NCBI RefSeq assembly: GCF_001494595.1
Contig: NZ_LN929907.1
Location: 62,001 to 126,000 of the forward strand
Origin: Mycobacterium sp. M26
GTDB lineage: Bacteria; Actinomycetota; Actinomycetes; Mycobacteriales; Mycobacteriaceae
DNA: 64,000 nt
Direction: 5' to 3'
Shown here: positions 19,253-27,719 of the stretch, in pieces
Layout: every line of letters starts with the position of its first letter
Numbering within the stretch: the stretch's first letter is position 1
Made by a program: the position numbers and the translations under genes
Notes under the pieces: generated by a model
The model's input: only the letters and a program-made list of their open reading frames with translations
What the model was told of the DNA's origin: nothing
Database searches by the model: none

Positions 19253-19313
19253 CCGAGATCGACGAAATGGCGCGATCTACTCGCACTTCTGCGCCCGTTT
19301 GTCGGTTTCGGCG
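19253..19313 (+). repeat. Dispersed 61-bp repeat, copy 2
   Basis: Begins CCGAGATCGACGAAATGGCG and ends GTTTCGGCG. It lies in the gap between the DUF559-type gene and recR. With copy 1 it forms inverted repeats around that gene, about 1 kb apart. It matches copy 3 (33607) at 53 of 61 positions by eye. Confidence 0.8.
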
Positions 19314-19330
19314 CAAAGGGGCTAGACCGG

Positions 19331-19942
19331 CTAGACCATGGCGCGGCGGCCGGCCAGGGCACGGCCCAGCGTCAGCTCGTCGGCGAACTCCAGGTCACCG
19401 CCCATCGGCAGACCCGAAGCAATCCGCGTGACGGTCAGCCCCGGGATGTCGCGCAGGATCCGCACCAAATACGTTGCGGTGGCTTCACCTTCGGTGTTCG
19501 GGTCGGTCGCGATGATCACCTCGGTGATGTCCACCCCGTCGACTCGCTCACCAATTCTGTTGAGCAGCTGACGAATTCGCAGCTGATCCGGCCCGATCCC
19601 AGACAGCGGATCCAGCGCGCCGCCGAGCACGTGATAACGCCCGCGGAACTCCCGCGTGCGCTCGACGGCCTGCACATCCTTGGGCTCCTCGACCACGCAC
19701 ACCTGCGTACCGTCGCGGCGGGCGTCACTGCAGATCCGGCAGCGCTCCGCATCGGACACGTTGCCGCAGACCTCACAGAACTGCACGCCGTCGCGCACCC
19801 GCGCCAGCACCGCGGTCAGCCGGTCGATATCCGGCGGCTCCACCGACAGCAGGTGGAATGCGATCCGCTGGGCACTCTTGGGCCCGATACCCGGCAGCTT
19901 GCCAAGCTCGTCGATCAGATCCTGGACGGGGCCTTCGAACAC
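19331..19942 (-). CDS. recR: Recombination mediator protein RecR
   Basis: 203 residues, full length. Works with RecO (and RecF) in loading RecA on gapped DNA. N-terminal helix-hairpin-helix ([20 protein letters not shown], residues about 13-32), four-Cys zinc finger ([19 protein letters not shown], about 55-73), and a Toprim domain with [15 protein letters not shown] and [15 protein letters not shown]. It sits 3 bp downstream of the ybaB-type gene, the conserved dnaX-ybaB-recR association here being split by other genes. Confidence 0.97.
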   Translation of the reverse strand: MFEGPVQDLIDELGKLPGIGPKSAQRIAFHLLSVEPPDIDRLTAVLARVRDGVQFCEVCGNVSDAERCRICSDARRDGTQVCVVEEPKDVQAVERTREFRGRYHVLGGALDPLSGIGPDQLRIRQLLNRIGERVDGVDITEVIIATDPNTEGEATATYLVRILRDIPGLTVTRIASGLPMGGDLEFADELTLGRALAGRRAMV

Positions 19943-19945
19943 GCG

Positions 19946-20362
19946 TCAGACCTGCGGGATCCCGGGCGTACCCAGGCCACCGGCACCCGGGATACCGGGC
20001 GGCGTCTGGTTGGCCAGCGGCCCCAGATGGGTCTGGGCCAGGATCGTGAACTGCCGCGACGCGTCGGCGATCGCGCCGACGACCAGGTCCTGCAGCGTCT
20101 CGACATCCTCGGGGTCGACGACCTTCGGGTCGATCCGCACGCCGACCACCTGCCCGCTGCCCTTCATGGTCACCTGCACCAGGCCGCCGCCGGCTTGCCC
20201 GTGCACCTCGGAGGCGGCCAGCTTCTCCTGGGCCTCCATCAGCTTCTGCTGCAGCTCCTGAGCCTGCGCCAGCGCGGCCTGCAGGCCCGGCATGAGCTGA
20301 TCGCGCACCTGCTCGGCCTTCTCACGCAAGCCCTCGAGGTTGGGCACTTCACCGGGCTGCAT
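19946..20362 (-). CDS. YbaB/EbfC family nucleoid-associated protein
   Basis: 138 residues, compared with about 110 in E. coli YbaB. A long helix with [20 protein letters not shown] (about 35-54) is followed by the conserved [21 protein letters not shown] strand block (about 62-82) and [17 protein letters not shown] Gly/Pro-rich C-terminal tail extends the family core. It binds DNA as a dimer and is co-transcribed with recR (3-bp gap). Confidence 0.92.
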   Translation of the reverse strand: MQPGEVPNLEGLREKAEQVRDQLMPGLQAALAQAQELQQKLMEAQEKLAASEVHGQAGGGLVQVTMKGSGQVVGVRIDPKVVDPEDVETLQDLVVGAIADASRQFTILAQTHLGPLANQTPPGIPGAGGLGTPGIPQV

Positions 20363-20466
20363 GACAGTCTCCTTGCGTCTTGGTCTCGACTTGGTTTCGC
20401 CTGGGGATTCCGGCGCTCACCGACTTCAAGCCTAGACGCCGAAGAGTTACGGTGACGCGCGTGCTT

Positions 20467-21225
20467 ATGTCCGCTCCAAGGCGTGTCGCCACCGCTGCAT
20501 GCGCCAGCCTGTTGATCGCGGCATACCCTCTGGCGACCCCGATCACCCATGCCGCGCCCGCCAACATCGCGGGCATGATCGTCTTCCTCGACCCCGGCCA
20601 TAACGGCGCCAACGACGCGTCGCTGACCAAGCAGGTCCCCACCGGCCGCGGCGGCACCAAGGACTGCCAGACCAGCGGCACCAGCACCGACGACGGCTTC
20701 CCCGAACACACCTTCAACTGGGACACGGTGCTGCTCATCCGGCAGGCGCTGACCCAGTTGGGGGTGCGCACCGCCATGTCGCGCGGTAACGACGACCAGG
20801 TCGGCCCCTGCGTCGATGAGCGCGCCGCCATGGCCAACTCGTTCGCCCCCAACGCGATCGTGTCCATCCACGCCGACGGCGGCCCGGCCAACGGCCGCGG
20901 TTTTCACGTCAACTACTCCAGCCCGCCGCTGAACCAGGCGCAGGCCGGACCCTCGGTGCAGTTCGCCCGCGTCATGCGCGACACCCTGGCCGCCTCGGGT
21001 CTGACGCCGGCGACCTACATCGGCTCGAACGGCCTCTACCCGCGCGCCGACCTGGCGGGCCTCAACCTGGCCCAATACCCGTCGATCCTGGTGGAGCTGG
21101 GCAACATGAAGAACCCGGCCGACTCGGCGCTGATGGAAAGCCCGGAAGGCCGGCAGAAGTACGCGGCCGCCGTGGTGCAGGGCATCGCGGCCTTCCTGGC
21201 CACCCAGCCGGCGCGAACGAGCTAA
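20467..21225 (+). CDS. Secreted N-acetylmuramoyl-L-alanine amidase (Ami1/Rv3717 type)
   Basis: 252 residues with a Sec signal peptide (MSAPRRVATAACASLLIAAY; cleavage near THAAP). Zinc amidase of the Amidase_3 family that cleaves the MurNAc-L-Ala bond of peptidoglycan in the periplasm. Zinc ligands visible as DPGHNG (His45), Glu80 in GFPEHTF and His135 in SIHADGG; the catalytic Glu is in VELGNMKNP. Cys67 and Cys115 probably form the disulfide seen in Rv3717. There is no separate cell-wall-binding domain, as in Rv3717. In-frame starts at 20452 and 20461 would add only a few residues. Ends tail-to-tail with the SRPBCC gene (4-bp overlap). Confidence 0.93.
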   Translation: MSAPRRVATAACASLLIAAYPLATPITHAAPANIAGMIVFLDPGHNGANDASLTKQVPTGRGGTKDCQTSGTSTDDGFPEHTFNWDTVLLIRQALTQLGVRTAMSRGNDDQVGPCVDERAAMANSFAPNAIVSIHADGGPANGRGFHVNYSSPPLNQAQAGPSVQFARVMRDTLAASGLTPATYIGSNGLYPRADLAGLNLAQYPSILVELGNMKNPADSALMESPEGRQKYAAAVVQGIAAFLATQPARTS

Positions 21226-21662
21226 GCGTTTTCGACGGTCTTCTTGAGGTTGGCCAGCACCTCGTCCTGAATCCGACGCAGGCCCAGCGGCGCGAACGTC
21301 TTCTCGAAGAAGCCCTTCACGCCACCCGCACCGGTCCAGGTGGTCTTGACGGTGACACTGCAGCCCGGCCCGGCCGGGGCGACGGTCCAATTGGTCACCA
21401 GCGAGGAATTGGCGTCCTTCTCGATGACGGTATGGCCCGCGACGTCGACGTTGGCCTGCACCTCACGCACCCGCGACTTCGTGGCCTGCAGCTTCCACTT
21501 GGCCACGGTGCCCTGACCCTGGCCACCCTGCAGCACCTGATAGTCGCTGTACTGCGACGACAGGATCTTCGGGCGAACGCCCTGATAGTCCGCGATCGCG
21601 TCGAGAACGGTGGCGGGTTCGGCGTCGATCAGGATCGTGCTGGCGGCGCTGACCTGTCCCAT
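21222..21662 (-). CDS. SRPBCC/START-like family protein
   Basis: 146 residues. Forms the helix-grip fold that encloses hydrophobic ligands: MGQVSAASTILIDAEPATVL at the start is the first strand and helix, with TKTTWTGAGGVKGFFEKTFA and a C-terminal amphipathic helix (RRIQDEVLANLKKTVE). No catalytic motif is evident. Position matches Rv3718c. It lies divergent from the FAD oxidoreductase gene, with a lipid-related role possible but unproven. Confidence 0.85.
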   Translation of the reverse strand: MGQVSAASTILIDAEPATVLDAIADYQGVRPKILSSQYSDYQVLQGGQGQGTVAKWKLQATKSRVREVQANVDVAGHTVIEKDANSSLVTNWTVAPAGPGCSVTVKTTWTGAGGVKGFFEKTFAPLGLRRIQDEVLANLKKTVENA

Positions 21663-21753
21663 CAGGCAAAACTCCTCTGGTGGCGGGGGTGACCCGGTGT
21701 GATGATTGCGCCGAGCGGTCGCATCGGCTGGGGCTGGCGACTAGCGTAGTCGT

Positions 21754-23127
21754 GTGTCTGTTGACGCGGCACTGACAGCTCACCGGCGGGGAGTGGAGCG
21801 ACTCCTCGCCAGCTACCGCGCAATCCCCCCGTCGGCCTCGGTGCGGCTGGCCAAACCGACGTCCAACCTGTTCCGGGCCCGCGCCAAGCGCACGGCCCCG
21901 GGCCTGGACACCTCCGGACTGACCGGCGTGATCGCAGTCGATGCACAGAACAAGACCGCCGACGTGGCCGGCATGTGCACCTACGAGGACCTCGTCGCGG
22001 CGACGCTTCCTTACGGTCTGTCGCCGCTGGTGGTTCCCCAGCTCAAGACCATCACGCTCGGCGGCGCGGTGACCGGGCTCGGTATCGAGTCCGCGTCGTT
22101 CCGCAACGGCCTGCCGCACGAGTCGGTGCTGGAGATGGACATCCTCACCGGATCCGGCGATGTGATCACCGCCAGCCGTGACGAACATGCCGACCTCTTT
22201 CGCGCGTTCCCGAATTCCTATGGCACCCTTGGCTATTCGGTTCGTCTGCGCATCGAGCTGGAGACCGTCAAACCGTTCGTCACGCTCAAGCACCTGAGGT
22301 TCCACACGCTGGCCGAGCTGGTGGCGGCGATGGACCGGATCATCGACACCGGTGGCTACGACGGCCAGCCGGTGGACTATCTCGACGGCGTGGTGTTCAG
22401 CGCCGGCGAAAGCTACTTGTGCCTGGGCATGCAGACCACCACACCCGGGCCGGTCAGCGACTACACCGGCCAGGACATCTACTACCGGTCCATCCAACAC
22501 GCCGATGGGGTTAAGGACGACCGGCTGACCATCCACGACTACCTATGGCGCTGGGACACCGACTGGTTCTGGTGCTCAAGGGCTTTCGGCGCACAGGACC
22601 CGAAGCTGCGCCGGCTGTGGCCGCGGCGGTACCGGCGCAGCAGCTTCTACTGGAAGCTGATCGGCTACGACCAGAAGTTCAACATCGCCGACCGGATCGA
22701 AGCGCGGCACGGACGCCCGCCGCGCGAACGGGTGGTGCAGGACGTCGAGGTGCCGATCGAAGGCACCGAGGAATTCGTGTCCTGGTTCCTGGACAACGTT
22801 CCCATCGAACCGATCTGGTTGTGCCCGCTGCGCCTTCGCGATCCCGACGGCTGGCCGCTGTACCCGCTGCGCGCCGAGCACACCTACGTCAACATCGGGT
22901 TCTGGTCCTCGGTGCCGGTCGGGCCGGAAGAGGGCTATACCAATCGACTCATCGAGCAGAAAATCAGTGACCTGAACGGCCACAAGTCGTTGTACTCCGA
23001 TTCTTTCTACGGCCGCGAGGAGTTTGACGACCTCTACGGCGGAGAAATCTATAAGACCGTCAAGAAGATCTACGACCCCGATTCGCGTCTGCTGGACCTG
23101 TACGCAAAGGCGGTGCAACGACAATGA
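21754..23127 (+). CDS. tmsA: FAD-binding oxidoreductase, probable 10-methylene fatty acyl reductase (TmsA/BfaA type)
   Basis: 457 residues with a PCMH-type FAD-binding domain at about 30-200 (LKTITLGGAVTGLGIESAS, GSGDVITASRDEHADLF) and a C-terminal domain resembling plant DIM/DHCR24 reductases. It overlaps the following cyclopropane-synthase-like gene by ATGA. This pair corresponds to the two-gene unit shown in actinobacteria to make 10-methylstearic (tuberculostearic) acid: TmsB methylates oleoyl chains to a 10-methylene intermediate and TmsA reduces it. Assignment rests on family, gene order and coupling. Confidence 0.78.
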   Translation: MSVDAALTAHRRGVERLLASYRAIPPSASVRLAKPTSNLFRARAKRTAPGLDTSGLTGVIAVDAQNKTADVAGMCTYEDLVAATLPYGLSPLVVPQLKTITLGGAVTGLGIESASFRNGLPHESVLEMDILTGSGDVITASRDEHADLFRAFPNSYGTLGYSVRLRIELETVKPFVTLKHLRFHTLAELVAAMDRIIDTGGYDGQPVDYLDGVVFSAGESYLCLGMQTTTPGPVSDYTGQDIYYRSIQHADGVKDDRLTIHDYLWRWDTDWFWCSRAFGAQDPKLRRLWPRRYRRSSFYWKLIGYDQKFNIADRIEARHGRPPRERVVQDVEVPIEGTEEFVSWFLDNVPIEPIWLCPLRLRDPDGWPLYPLRAEHTYVNIGFWSSVPVGPEEGYTNRLIEQKISDLNGHKSLYSDSFYGREEFDDLYGGEIYKTVKKIYDPDSRLLDLYAKAVQRQ

Positions 23128-24437
23128 CAACGTTTCGCGAGAACCCGGCTGAAGCAGCGGGCAAGCTCAGTCTGGCCGAGATCCTGGAGATGTTCGCCGC
23201 CGGCGGTGAGCTGCCGCTGAAGTTCAGCGCATACGACGGCAGCAGCGCCGGACCGAAGGACGCCGAACTGGGCCTGGACCTGCTGACCCCGCGCGGCACC
23301 ACCTATCTGGCCACCGCCCCGGGCGATCTGGGTCTGGCGCGCGCCTATGTGGCGGGCGATCTGGCGACCCAGGGCGTGCATCCCGGCGACCCCTACGAGC
23401 TGCTCAAGGCACTGGCTCAGAAGCTGGACTTCAAGCGGCCGCCAGCCCGCGTGCTGGTCGACATTGTGCGGTCGATCGGTCTCGAGCGCCTCAAGCCGAT
23501 CGCCCCGCCGCCGCAGGAGGCGCTGCCGCGCTGGCGGCGCATCGCCGAGGGGTTGCGGCACAGCAAGAAGCGCGACGCCGACGCCATCCACCACCACTAC
23601 GACGTGTCGAACACCTTCTACGAGTGGGTGCTCGGGCCGTCGATGACCTACACCTGCGCCTGCTATCCGCACGGCGAGGCGACGCTGGAAGAGGCCCAGG
23701 AGAACAAGTACCGCCTGGTCTTCGAGAAGCTCAACCTCAAGCCCGGTGACCGGCTGCTCGACGTGGGCTGCGGCTGGGGCAGCATGGTGCGCCACGCCGC
23801 ACGCAACGGGGTCAAGGCCATCGGCGTGACGTTGTCCCGCGAGCAGGCGGCATGGGCGCAGAAGGCGATCGCCGACGAGGGCCTGGCCGATCTGGCCGAG
23901 GTGCGGCACATGGATTACCGCGACGTGCTGGAGAGCGGGTTCGACGCGGTGTCCTCGATCGGGCTCACCGAGCACATCGGGGTGGCCAACTATCCGGCGT
24001 ACTTCGGCTTCCTGAAGTCCAAGCTGCGCACCGGCGGCCTGCTGCTCAACCACTGCATCACCCGGCCGGACAACAGAACCGGCCCGAGCGCGGGCGGGTT
24101 CATCGACCGCTATGTGTTCCCCGACGGGGAGCTCACCGGGTCCGGGCGCATCATCACCGAAGTGCAGGACGTGGGACTCGAGGTCATCCACGAGGAGAAC
24201 CTGCGCCACCACTATGCGCTGACGTTGCGGGACTGGTGCCGCAACCTCGTCGAGCACTGGGATGAGGCGGTCGCCGAGGTGGGCCTGCCCACCGCCAAGG
24301 TGTGGGGTCTCTACATGGCCGGCTCACGGCTGGGCTTCGAGACCAATGTGGTTCAGCTGCACCAGGTTCTGGCGGTCAAGCTCGACTCCAAGGGCAGTGA
24401 CGGCGGACTGCCGCTGCGCCCGTGGTGGAACGCCTAG
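23124..24437 (+). CDS. tmsB: Cyclopropane-fatty-acyl-phospholipid synthase family SAM methyltransferase (TmsB/BfaB type)
   Basis: 437 residues. An N-terminal lipid-binding region of about 110 residues precedes the SAM domain: HHHYDVSNTFYEWVLGPSMT, the motif I LLDVGCGWGSMVRHAARNG, TLSREQAAWAQ and SSIGLTEHIG, as in CmaA/Cfa enzymes. It is expected to transfer a methyl group to the oleic acid double bond of membrane phospholipids, giving a 10-methylene chain for TmsA. The last 114 bp overlap, on the opposite strand, the frame of the VOC-family gene. Confidence 0.82.
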   Translation: MTTFRENPAEAAGKLSLAEILEMFAAGGELPLKFSAYDGSSAGPKDAELGLDLLTPRGTTYLATAPGDLGLARAYVAGDLATQGVHPGDPYELLKALAQKLDFKRPPARVLVDIVRSIGLERLKPIAPPPQEALPRWRRIAEGLRHSKKRDADAIHHHYDVSNTFYEWVLGPSMTYTCACYPHGEATLEEAQENKYRLVFEKLNLKPGDRLLDVGCGWGSMVRHAARNGVKAIGVTLSREQAAWAQKAIADEGLADLAEVRHMDYRDVLESGFDAVSSIGLTEHIGVANYPAYFGFLKSKLRTGGLLLNHCITRPDNRTGPSAGGFIDRYVFPDGELTGSGRIITEVQDVGLEVIHEENLRHHYALTLRDWCRNLVEHWDEAVAEVGLPTAKVWGLYMAGSRLGFETNVVQLHQVLAVKLDSKGSDGGLPLRPWWNA

Positions 24438-24965
24438 CCCGACAGGGTCCAGCACCCGCATCGGGTCGCTGCCGTCCCAGTCGGCGGCGGCCTGACGCAC
24501 CATGTCGTGCAGGAATCCGTACTCGTTGTCCCGGCCGAGTTCGGAGATCTCGAAGACGCAGCCATCCGTACCGGCGGCGTTGAAGTACGCGAATCGAGCC
24601 GACCCGGCGATCCGCCCGGCGCAATCGGGTTCGGCACCGGCCTGCCGCAGCCGGGCCAACTCGTCGTCGTAATCGGTTGCCCACGCGGATAAGTGGTGCA
24701 GCCCAGCGCCCTTGGCCTGCCGGAAGTTGAGGTACGGCGATGCCGCGTCGTTGTGCTGCTGGATCAGTTCGATCTGCAGCTCACCCAGATTCCCCAGCGC
24801 GATGCTGATATCCGGTGCGCTCGACTGGCCCAGATAGCTGAACTCGTCGAGCGGCAGATGGCGCAGCACGAAGAACGGTCCGGCACCGGTGACGCTCACC
24901 CACCGATGCACCGCCTCGTCGAGATCGTCGACTACATAACCGTTTTGGCGAACCGCACCGAACAT
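24324..24965 (-). CDS. VOC (glyoxalase/bleomycin resistance) superfamily protein
   Basis: 213 residues. Two beta-alpha-beta-beta-beta units: QNGYVVDDLDEAVHRWVSVT with GAGPFFVL, and GLHHLSAWATDYDDELARLR with GCVFEISEL. Putative metal ligands are the His of GLHHLSAW and the Glu of FEISEL. The pattern resembles methylmalonyl-CoA epimerase-like dioxygenase/isomerase folds, but the substrate is unknown. ATG 24965 is one base after the upstream gene's stop, so the two are co-transcribed. The frame runs 114 bp into the 3' end of tmsB; the family-like part ends about where tmsB ends, so the last about 38 residues may be a read-through tail. Confidence 0.72.
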   Translation of the reverse strand: MFGAVRQNGYVVDDLDEAVHRWVSVTGAGPFFVLRHLPLDEFSYLGQSSAPDISIALGNLGELQIELIQQHNDAASPYLNFRQAKGAGLHHLSAWATDYDDELARLRQAGAEPDCAGRIAGSARFAYFNAAGTDGCVFEISELGRDNEYGFLHDMVRQAAADWDGSDPMRVLDPVGLGVPPRAQRQSAVTALGVELDRQNLVQLNHIGLEAQP

Positions 24966-24966
24966 G

Positions 24967-25554
24967 TCAGGCGAGTTCCAGCGCCGGCAGCGGACGCAGC
25001 AGTGGCAACAGCTTCTCGCGGGCCTCGGCCAGCGTGATGAACTCCGACTCGTCGACCTCCACAAGCTCGTTGCCCGCGGCATGCTCGTAGACGTGCTCAC
25101 CGATCATCCGGCCGCTGCTGTCGTAGGGCCAGATCATCGCGATGTGCTGACGCAGGATGTAGAGCTTGTCCGGGTCGGCGCCGAACTCCTCGGGGATCTG
25201 ATCACCGCGGCGGTAGTGGTTGAAGATGGCCTCGGAGGCGAACCCCCAGTCGGCGACGGCCAGCTTCTCGTCCTCGACGACCATCACGGTGGCGTCCTGG
25301 TCTTCGAGCATCGAGTAGAAGCCGAGCACCTGCTCCCTGCCGGTGAGCGTCATGCTGGTCCCGCCGACGTTGATCAGGTACTCCGGCTCGTCGACCGACA
25401 TCTCCGGGCTGAAGATCTCCAGCTTGTTGCCGGTGATCTCCATGATCGCGTGGCGGCGGTAGTTCTCGATGATGCGCCGGTGCAGCGGGTTGTCCAGGGT
25501 CGCCAGGAACGCCTCGATATTGCGGGTCTGGGTGGTGATGTCGAGTTTGGCCAT
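24967..25554 (-). CDS. NTF2-like / SnoaL-like fold protein
   Basis: 195 residues. A conical-barrel fold is suggested by FLATLDNPLHRRIIENYRRH, LTGREQVLGFYSMLEDQDAT and DWGFASEAIFNHYRRGDQI. Such proteins are ketosteroid-isomerase-like enzymes or small binding proteins. ATG 25554 is used, not the far-upstream frame, because the latter crosses the divergent promoter region. It is followed after one base by the VOC gene and faces the TetR gene, so both are probably under control of that regulator. Enzymatic activity unknown. Confidence 0.7.
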   Translation of the reverse strand: MAKLDITTQTRNIEAFLATLDNPLHRRIIENYRRHAIMEITGNKLEIFSPEMSVDEPEYLINVGGTSMTLTGREQVLGFYSMLEDQDATVMVVEDEKLAVADWGFASEAIFNHYRRGDQIPEEFGADPDKLYILRQHIAMIWPYDSSGRMIGEHVYEHAAGNELVEVDESEFITLAEAREKLLPLLRPLPALELA

Positions 25555-25584
25555 GAGACGCCCTTCGTGTGTCAGATCACATTT

Positions 25585-25597
25585 TGACTTAGTGTCA
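25585..25597. promoter_or_regulatory. Candidate TetR operator between divergent genes
   Basis: TGAC-TTAGT-GTCA is a 4+4 dyad with partial flanking symmetry, lying in the 96-bp gap between the NTF2-like gene and the TetR gene. TTGACA on the minus strand (25619-25614) and TACAGT on the plus strand (25639-25644) are possible promoter elements around it. The TACAGT ends 6 bp before the TetR ATG, predicting a leaderless mRNA. Confidence 0.35.
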
Positions 25598-25650
25598 TGA
25601 AAAATCGACGCTATGTCAATTACTGATCGTTTCGGCGCTACAGTGAGCAC

Positions 25651-26310
25651 ATGACCCCGCGCACCGCCACGCCCGACTCGCTGGCCGGGGACCGGCGCAC
25701 CGCGAGCAAGGGCGAGCGCCAGCGCCGGGCCATCCTGGACACCCTGGCCCGCCTGGTCGCCGACCGGCCCATCGGCGAACTCACCGTCGGGGAGATCACC
25801 GCCGAGGCCGGGGTGACGCGGTCAGGCTTCTACTTCTATTTCGACTCCAAGTACTCCGCGCTGGCGGTGATCACCACCGAGATCTGGTCGGAGCTCATGG
25901 ACCGGGCCGAGTCGTTCGTCCGGTTCGACCGCGAGACGCCTGCGGAGTTCCTGGACCGCTGCGCCACCATCGTCGTCGGCGTCTGGCACGCGCACGCGGC
26001 GGTGCTGATCGCCTCGATTCAGGCCATCCCACTGGACGATCAGATCGCCTCACTGTGGCGGGAGTGGAACGCGCGGCTGTCGCAGATCCTGGCTCGGCAG
26101 GTGCGCAAGGATCAGGACGCCGGTATCGCCAAGCCGGCCAGCGCGGACGTCGAAGGTCTGGTGTTCAGCCTGCACGAGATGACCCAGCACATGTTCTATC
26201 TGGACCGCCTCGGCGACTGCGACGCCGAGCAGACCCGCCGCACCACCGATGCTCTCGGTGCGATCTGGCTGCGTTCGGTGTGGGGCATTACGCCGGATGA
26301 GGCGCGGTGA
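25651..26310 (+). CDS. TetR family transcriptional regulator (EthR-like)
   Basis: 219 residues. Helix-turn-helix at about 25-72 (RRAILDTLARLV, LTVGEITAEAGVTRSGFYFY, FDSKYSALA), with the GFYFYF signature of EthR-type repressors. The C-terminal ligand-binding domain is all-helical. It is divergent from the NTF2-like/VOC pair, which is its likely target, and from -10 box TACAGT its mRNA probably starts at the ATG. Its 3' end overlaps the convergent rhodanese gene by 23 bp. Confidence 0.88.
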   Translation: MTPRTATPDSLAGDRRTASKGERQRRAILDTLARLVADRPIGELTVGEITAEAGVTRSGFYFYFDSKYSALAVITTEIWSELMDRAESFVRFDRETPAEFLDRCATIVVGVWHAHAAVLIASIQAIPLDDQIASLWREWNARLSQILARQVRKDQDAGIAKPASADVEGLVFSLHEMTQHMFYLDRLGDCDAEQTRRTTDALGAIWLRSVWGITPDEAR

Positions 26311-26704
26311 GGTCATCGACCGGTCTACGGGTACGCCCCGTCGACGTCTCGATCGACAGACCCTCGCGCACCCAGTACTCGTAGCCGCCGATGAGTTCCC
26401 GCACCCGCGAGTAGCCGAGTTCGGTCAGCGTCAGGGCCGCCCGCGTCGAGCCGTTGCAGCCCGGCCCCCAGCAATAGACGACGATGTCCGCGTTGAGGTT
26501 TGGCAGTTCCGCACCGGCCCGGGACGGCAATTGCGGGCCCGGGATGTGCAGAGCCCCGGGGATCCGGCCCTGCTCCCAGGCGATCTCCGATCGGGTGTCG
26601 ACGACCACCGGCGGCGTCTCGGATCGGCGCGCGGCGACCAAATCGGCAGGGTCGATCTCGAATGCGAGCTTGGCGGCGAAGAACTCCCGGGCAGCACTGG
26701 TCAT
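26288..26704 (-). CDS. Single-domain rhodanese
   Basis: 138 residues. Rhodanese fold: VVVDTRSEIAWEQGRIPGA, LHIPG, then the active loop VVYCWGPGCNGSTRAALTL; the conserved Cys after VVY is the expected persulfide carrier, with a second Cys four residues later. It transfers sulfur or acts on persulfides in the cytoplasm. ATG 26704 is chosen; ATG 26713 adds three residues. Divergent from an Lrp-family regulator, a pairing seen elsewhere for rhodanese genes, suggesting control by amino acid or sulfur status. Confidence 0.85.
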   Translation of the reverse strand: MTSAAREFFAAKLAFEIDPADLVAARRSETPPVVVDTRSEIAWEQGRIPGALHIPGPQLPSRAGAELPNLNADIVVYCWGPGCNGSTRAALTLTELGYSRVRELIGGYEYWVREGLSIETSTGRTRRPVDDLTAPHPA

Positions 26705-26789
26705 ACCCACCATCGAACCGGGCTTCGACCCCTGACGGAACGGACGATCAACGCCAAGCCTGCACAAAAGCCGCCGAATCAATGGCACT

Positions 26790-27257
26790 ATGCGCGATAT
26801 GCCGAACAATCGACGGACCGAACTCGACCGGACCGACGAGCTCATCCTCGACACCTTGCAATCCGATGGCCGGATCAGCACCGCCGATCTGGCTCGCACG
26901 GTCGCCCTGTCCCCTAGTTCGGCTGCCGACCGGGTGCGCCGGTTGGTCGACGCCGGCATCATCACCGGATACACCGCCACCGTGGATGCCGAAGCCCTCG
27001 GGTATTCGATCACAGCGTTCGTTCGGCTGGCCTTTCCCTCGGGGAACTACAAACCGGTGCACGACCTGCTCGCCGTACTTCCCGAAGTCATTGAGGCTCA
27101 TCACGTCACCGGCAACGACTGCTTCATCATGAAGGTGCTGGCGCGGTCGATGACCGACCTCGAACGCATCACGGGCAAGCTCGCCACGCTGGGCAGCATC
27201 ACCACCAGCGTGGTGTACTCCAGCCCGCTGCCGGGCCGTCCGATATCGCCGGCGTGA
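26790..27257 (+). CDS. Lrp/AsnC family transcriptional regulator
   Basis: 155 residues. N-terminal helix-turn-helix (LDRTDELILDTLQSDGRIST, ADLARTVALSPSSAADRVRR) and C-terminal RAM/AsnC ligand domain (VIEAHHVTGNDCFIMKVLA, DLERITGKLATLGSITTSVV). It is divergent from the rhodanese gene with an 85-bp gap that would hold the operator. ATG 26799 is an alternative start. Ligand unknown. Confidence 0.92.
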   Translation: MRDMPNNRRTELDRTDELILDTLQSDGRISTADLARTVALSPSSAADRVRRLVDAGIITGYTATVDAEALGYSITAFVRLAFPSGNYKPVHDLLAVLPEVIEAHHVTGNDCFIMKVLARSMTDLERITGKLATLGSITTSVVYSSPLPGRPISPA

Positions 27258-27265
27258 CCGGCTGA

Positions 27266-27637
27266 TCACACCGGATTCGGTGCGCCCTGATCCCCGCAGC
27301 GGTTCTTGATGTCCAGCAGCGGCTGCCGAATTCCGGTGATATCGGCCTTCACCGCAGGGTTGGCTGCCATGTAGGTCTTCACCCGGGCCAGCACCTGGGC
27401 GCGCGGCAGACCACCCAGGCTGGTGAAGAAGGCATTCACGTCGGGATGGGTGAACAGGTAGGCCGCCGTCGCGGCCTGCACACCGGTCCGCACCCCTTCG
27501 AGGTCGGCGGCGGTGCAGTTGGGCGGTGCATCCGGGTTGGGATCGGCTGCCGCAGAGGGACTCTGGATGACAAAGGCGGCCGTCATCGCTGCGCAGGCAG
27601 CCAGCATCGCCGCCAGCCGGCGACTGTCGATGATCAT
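27266..27637 (-). CDS. Exported hemophore-like (MHB family) heme-binding protein
   Basis: 123 residues with a signal peptide (MIIDSRRLAAMLAACAAMTA, cleavage near SAAADP). The mature part is helical and carries the family pattern CTAADLEGVRTGVQAATAAY with LFTHPDVNAFFTSLGG and a second Cys near the C-terminus (KNRCGDQ), which would form one disulfide. It resembles the mycobacterial hemophore-related family (Rv0203-like). Heme binding is inferred from family. Confidence 0.78.
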   Translation of the reverse strand: MIIDSRRLAAMLAACAAMTAAFVIQSPSAAADPNPDAPPNCTAADLEGVRTGVQAATAAYLFTHPDVNAFFTSLGGLPRAQVLARVKTYMAANPAVKADITGIRQPLLDIKNRCGDQGAPNPV

Positions 27638-27719
27638 GCACCGACGGTAATGGGCGAGATCCGTTGTCGCTGAGCGGCACAGGAAAGACACAGCGCACGA
27701 CGAGATCGTTCACAGCCCG

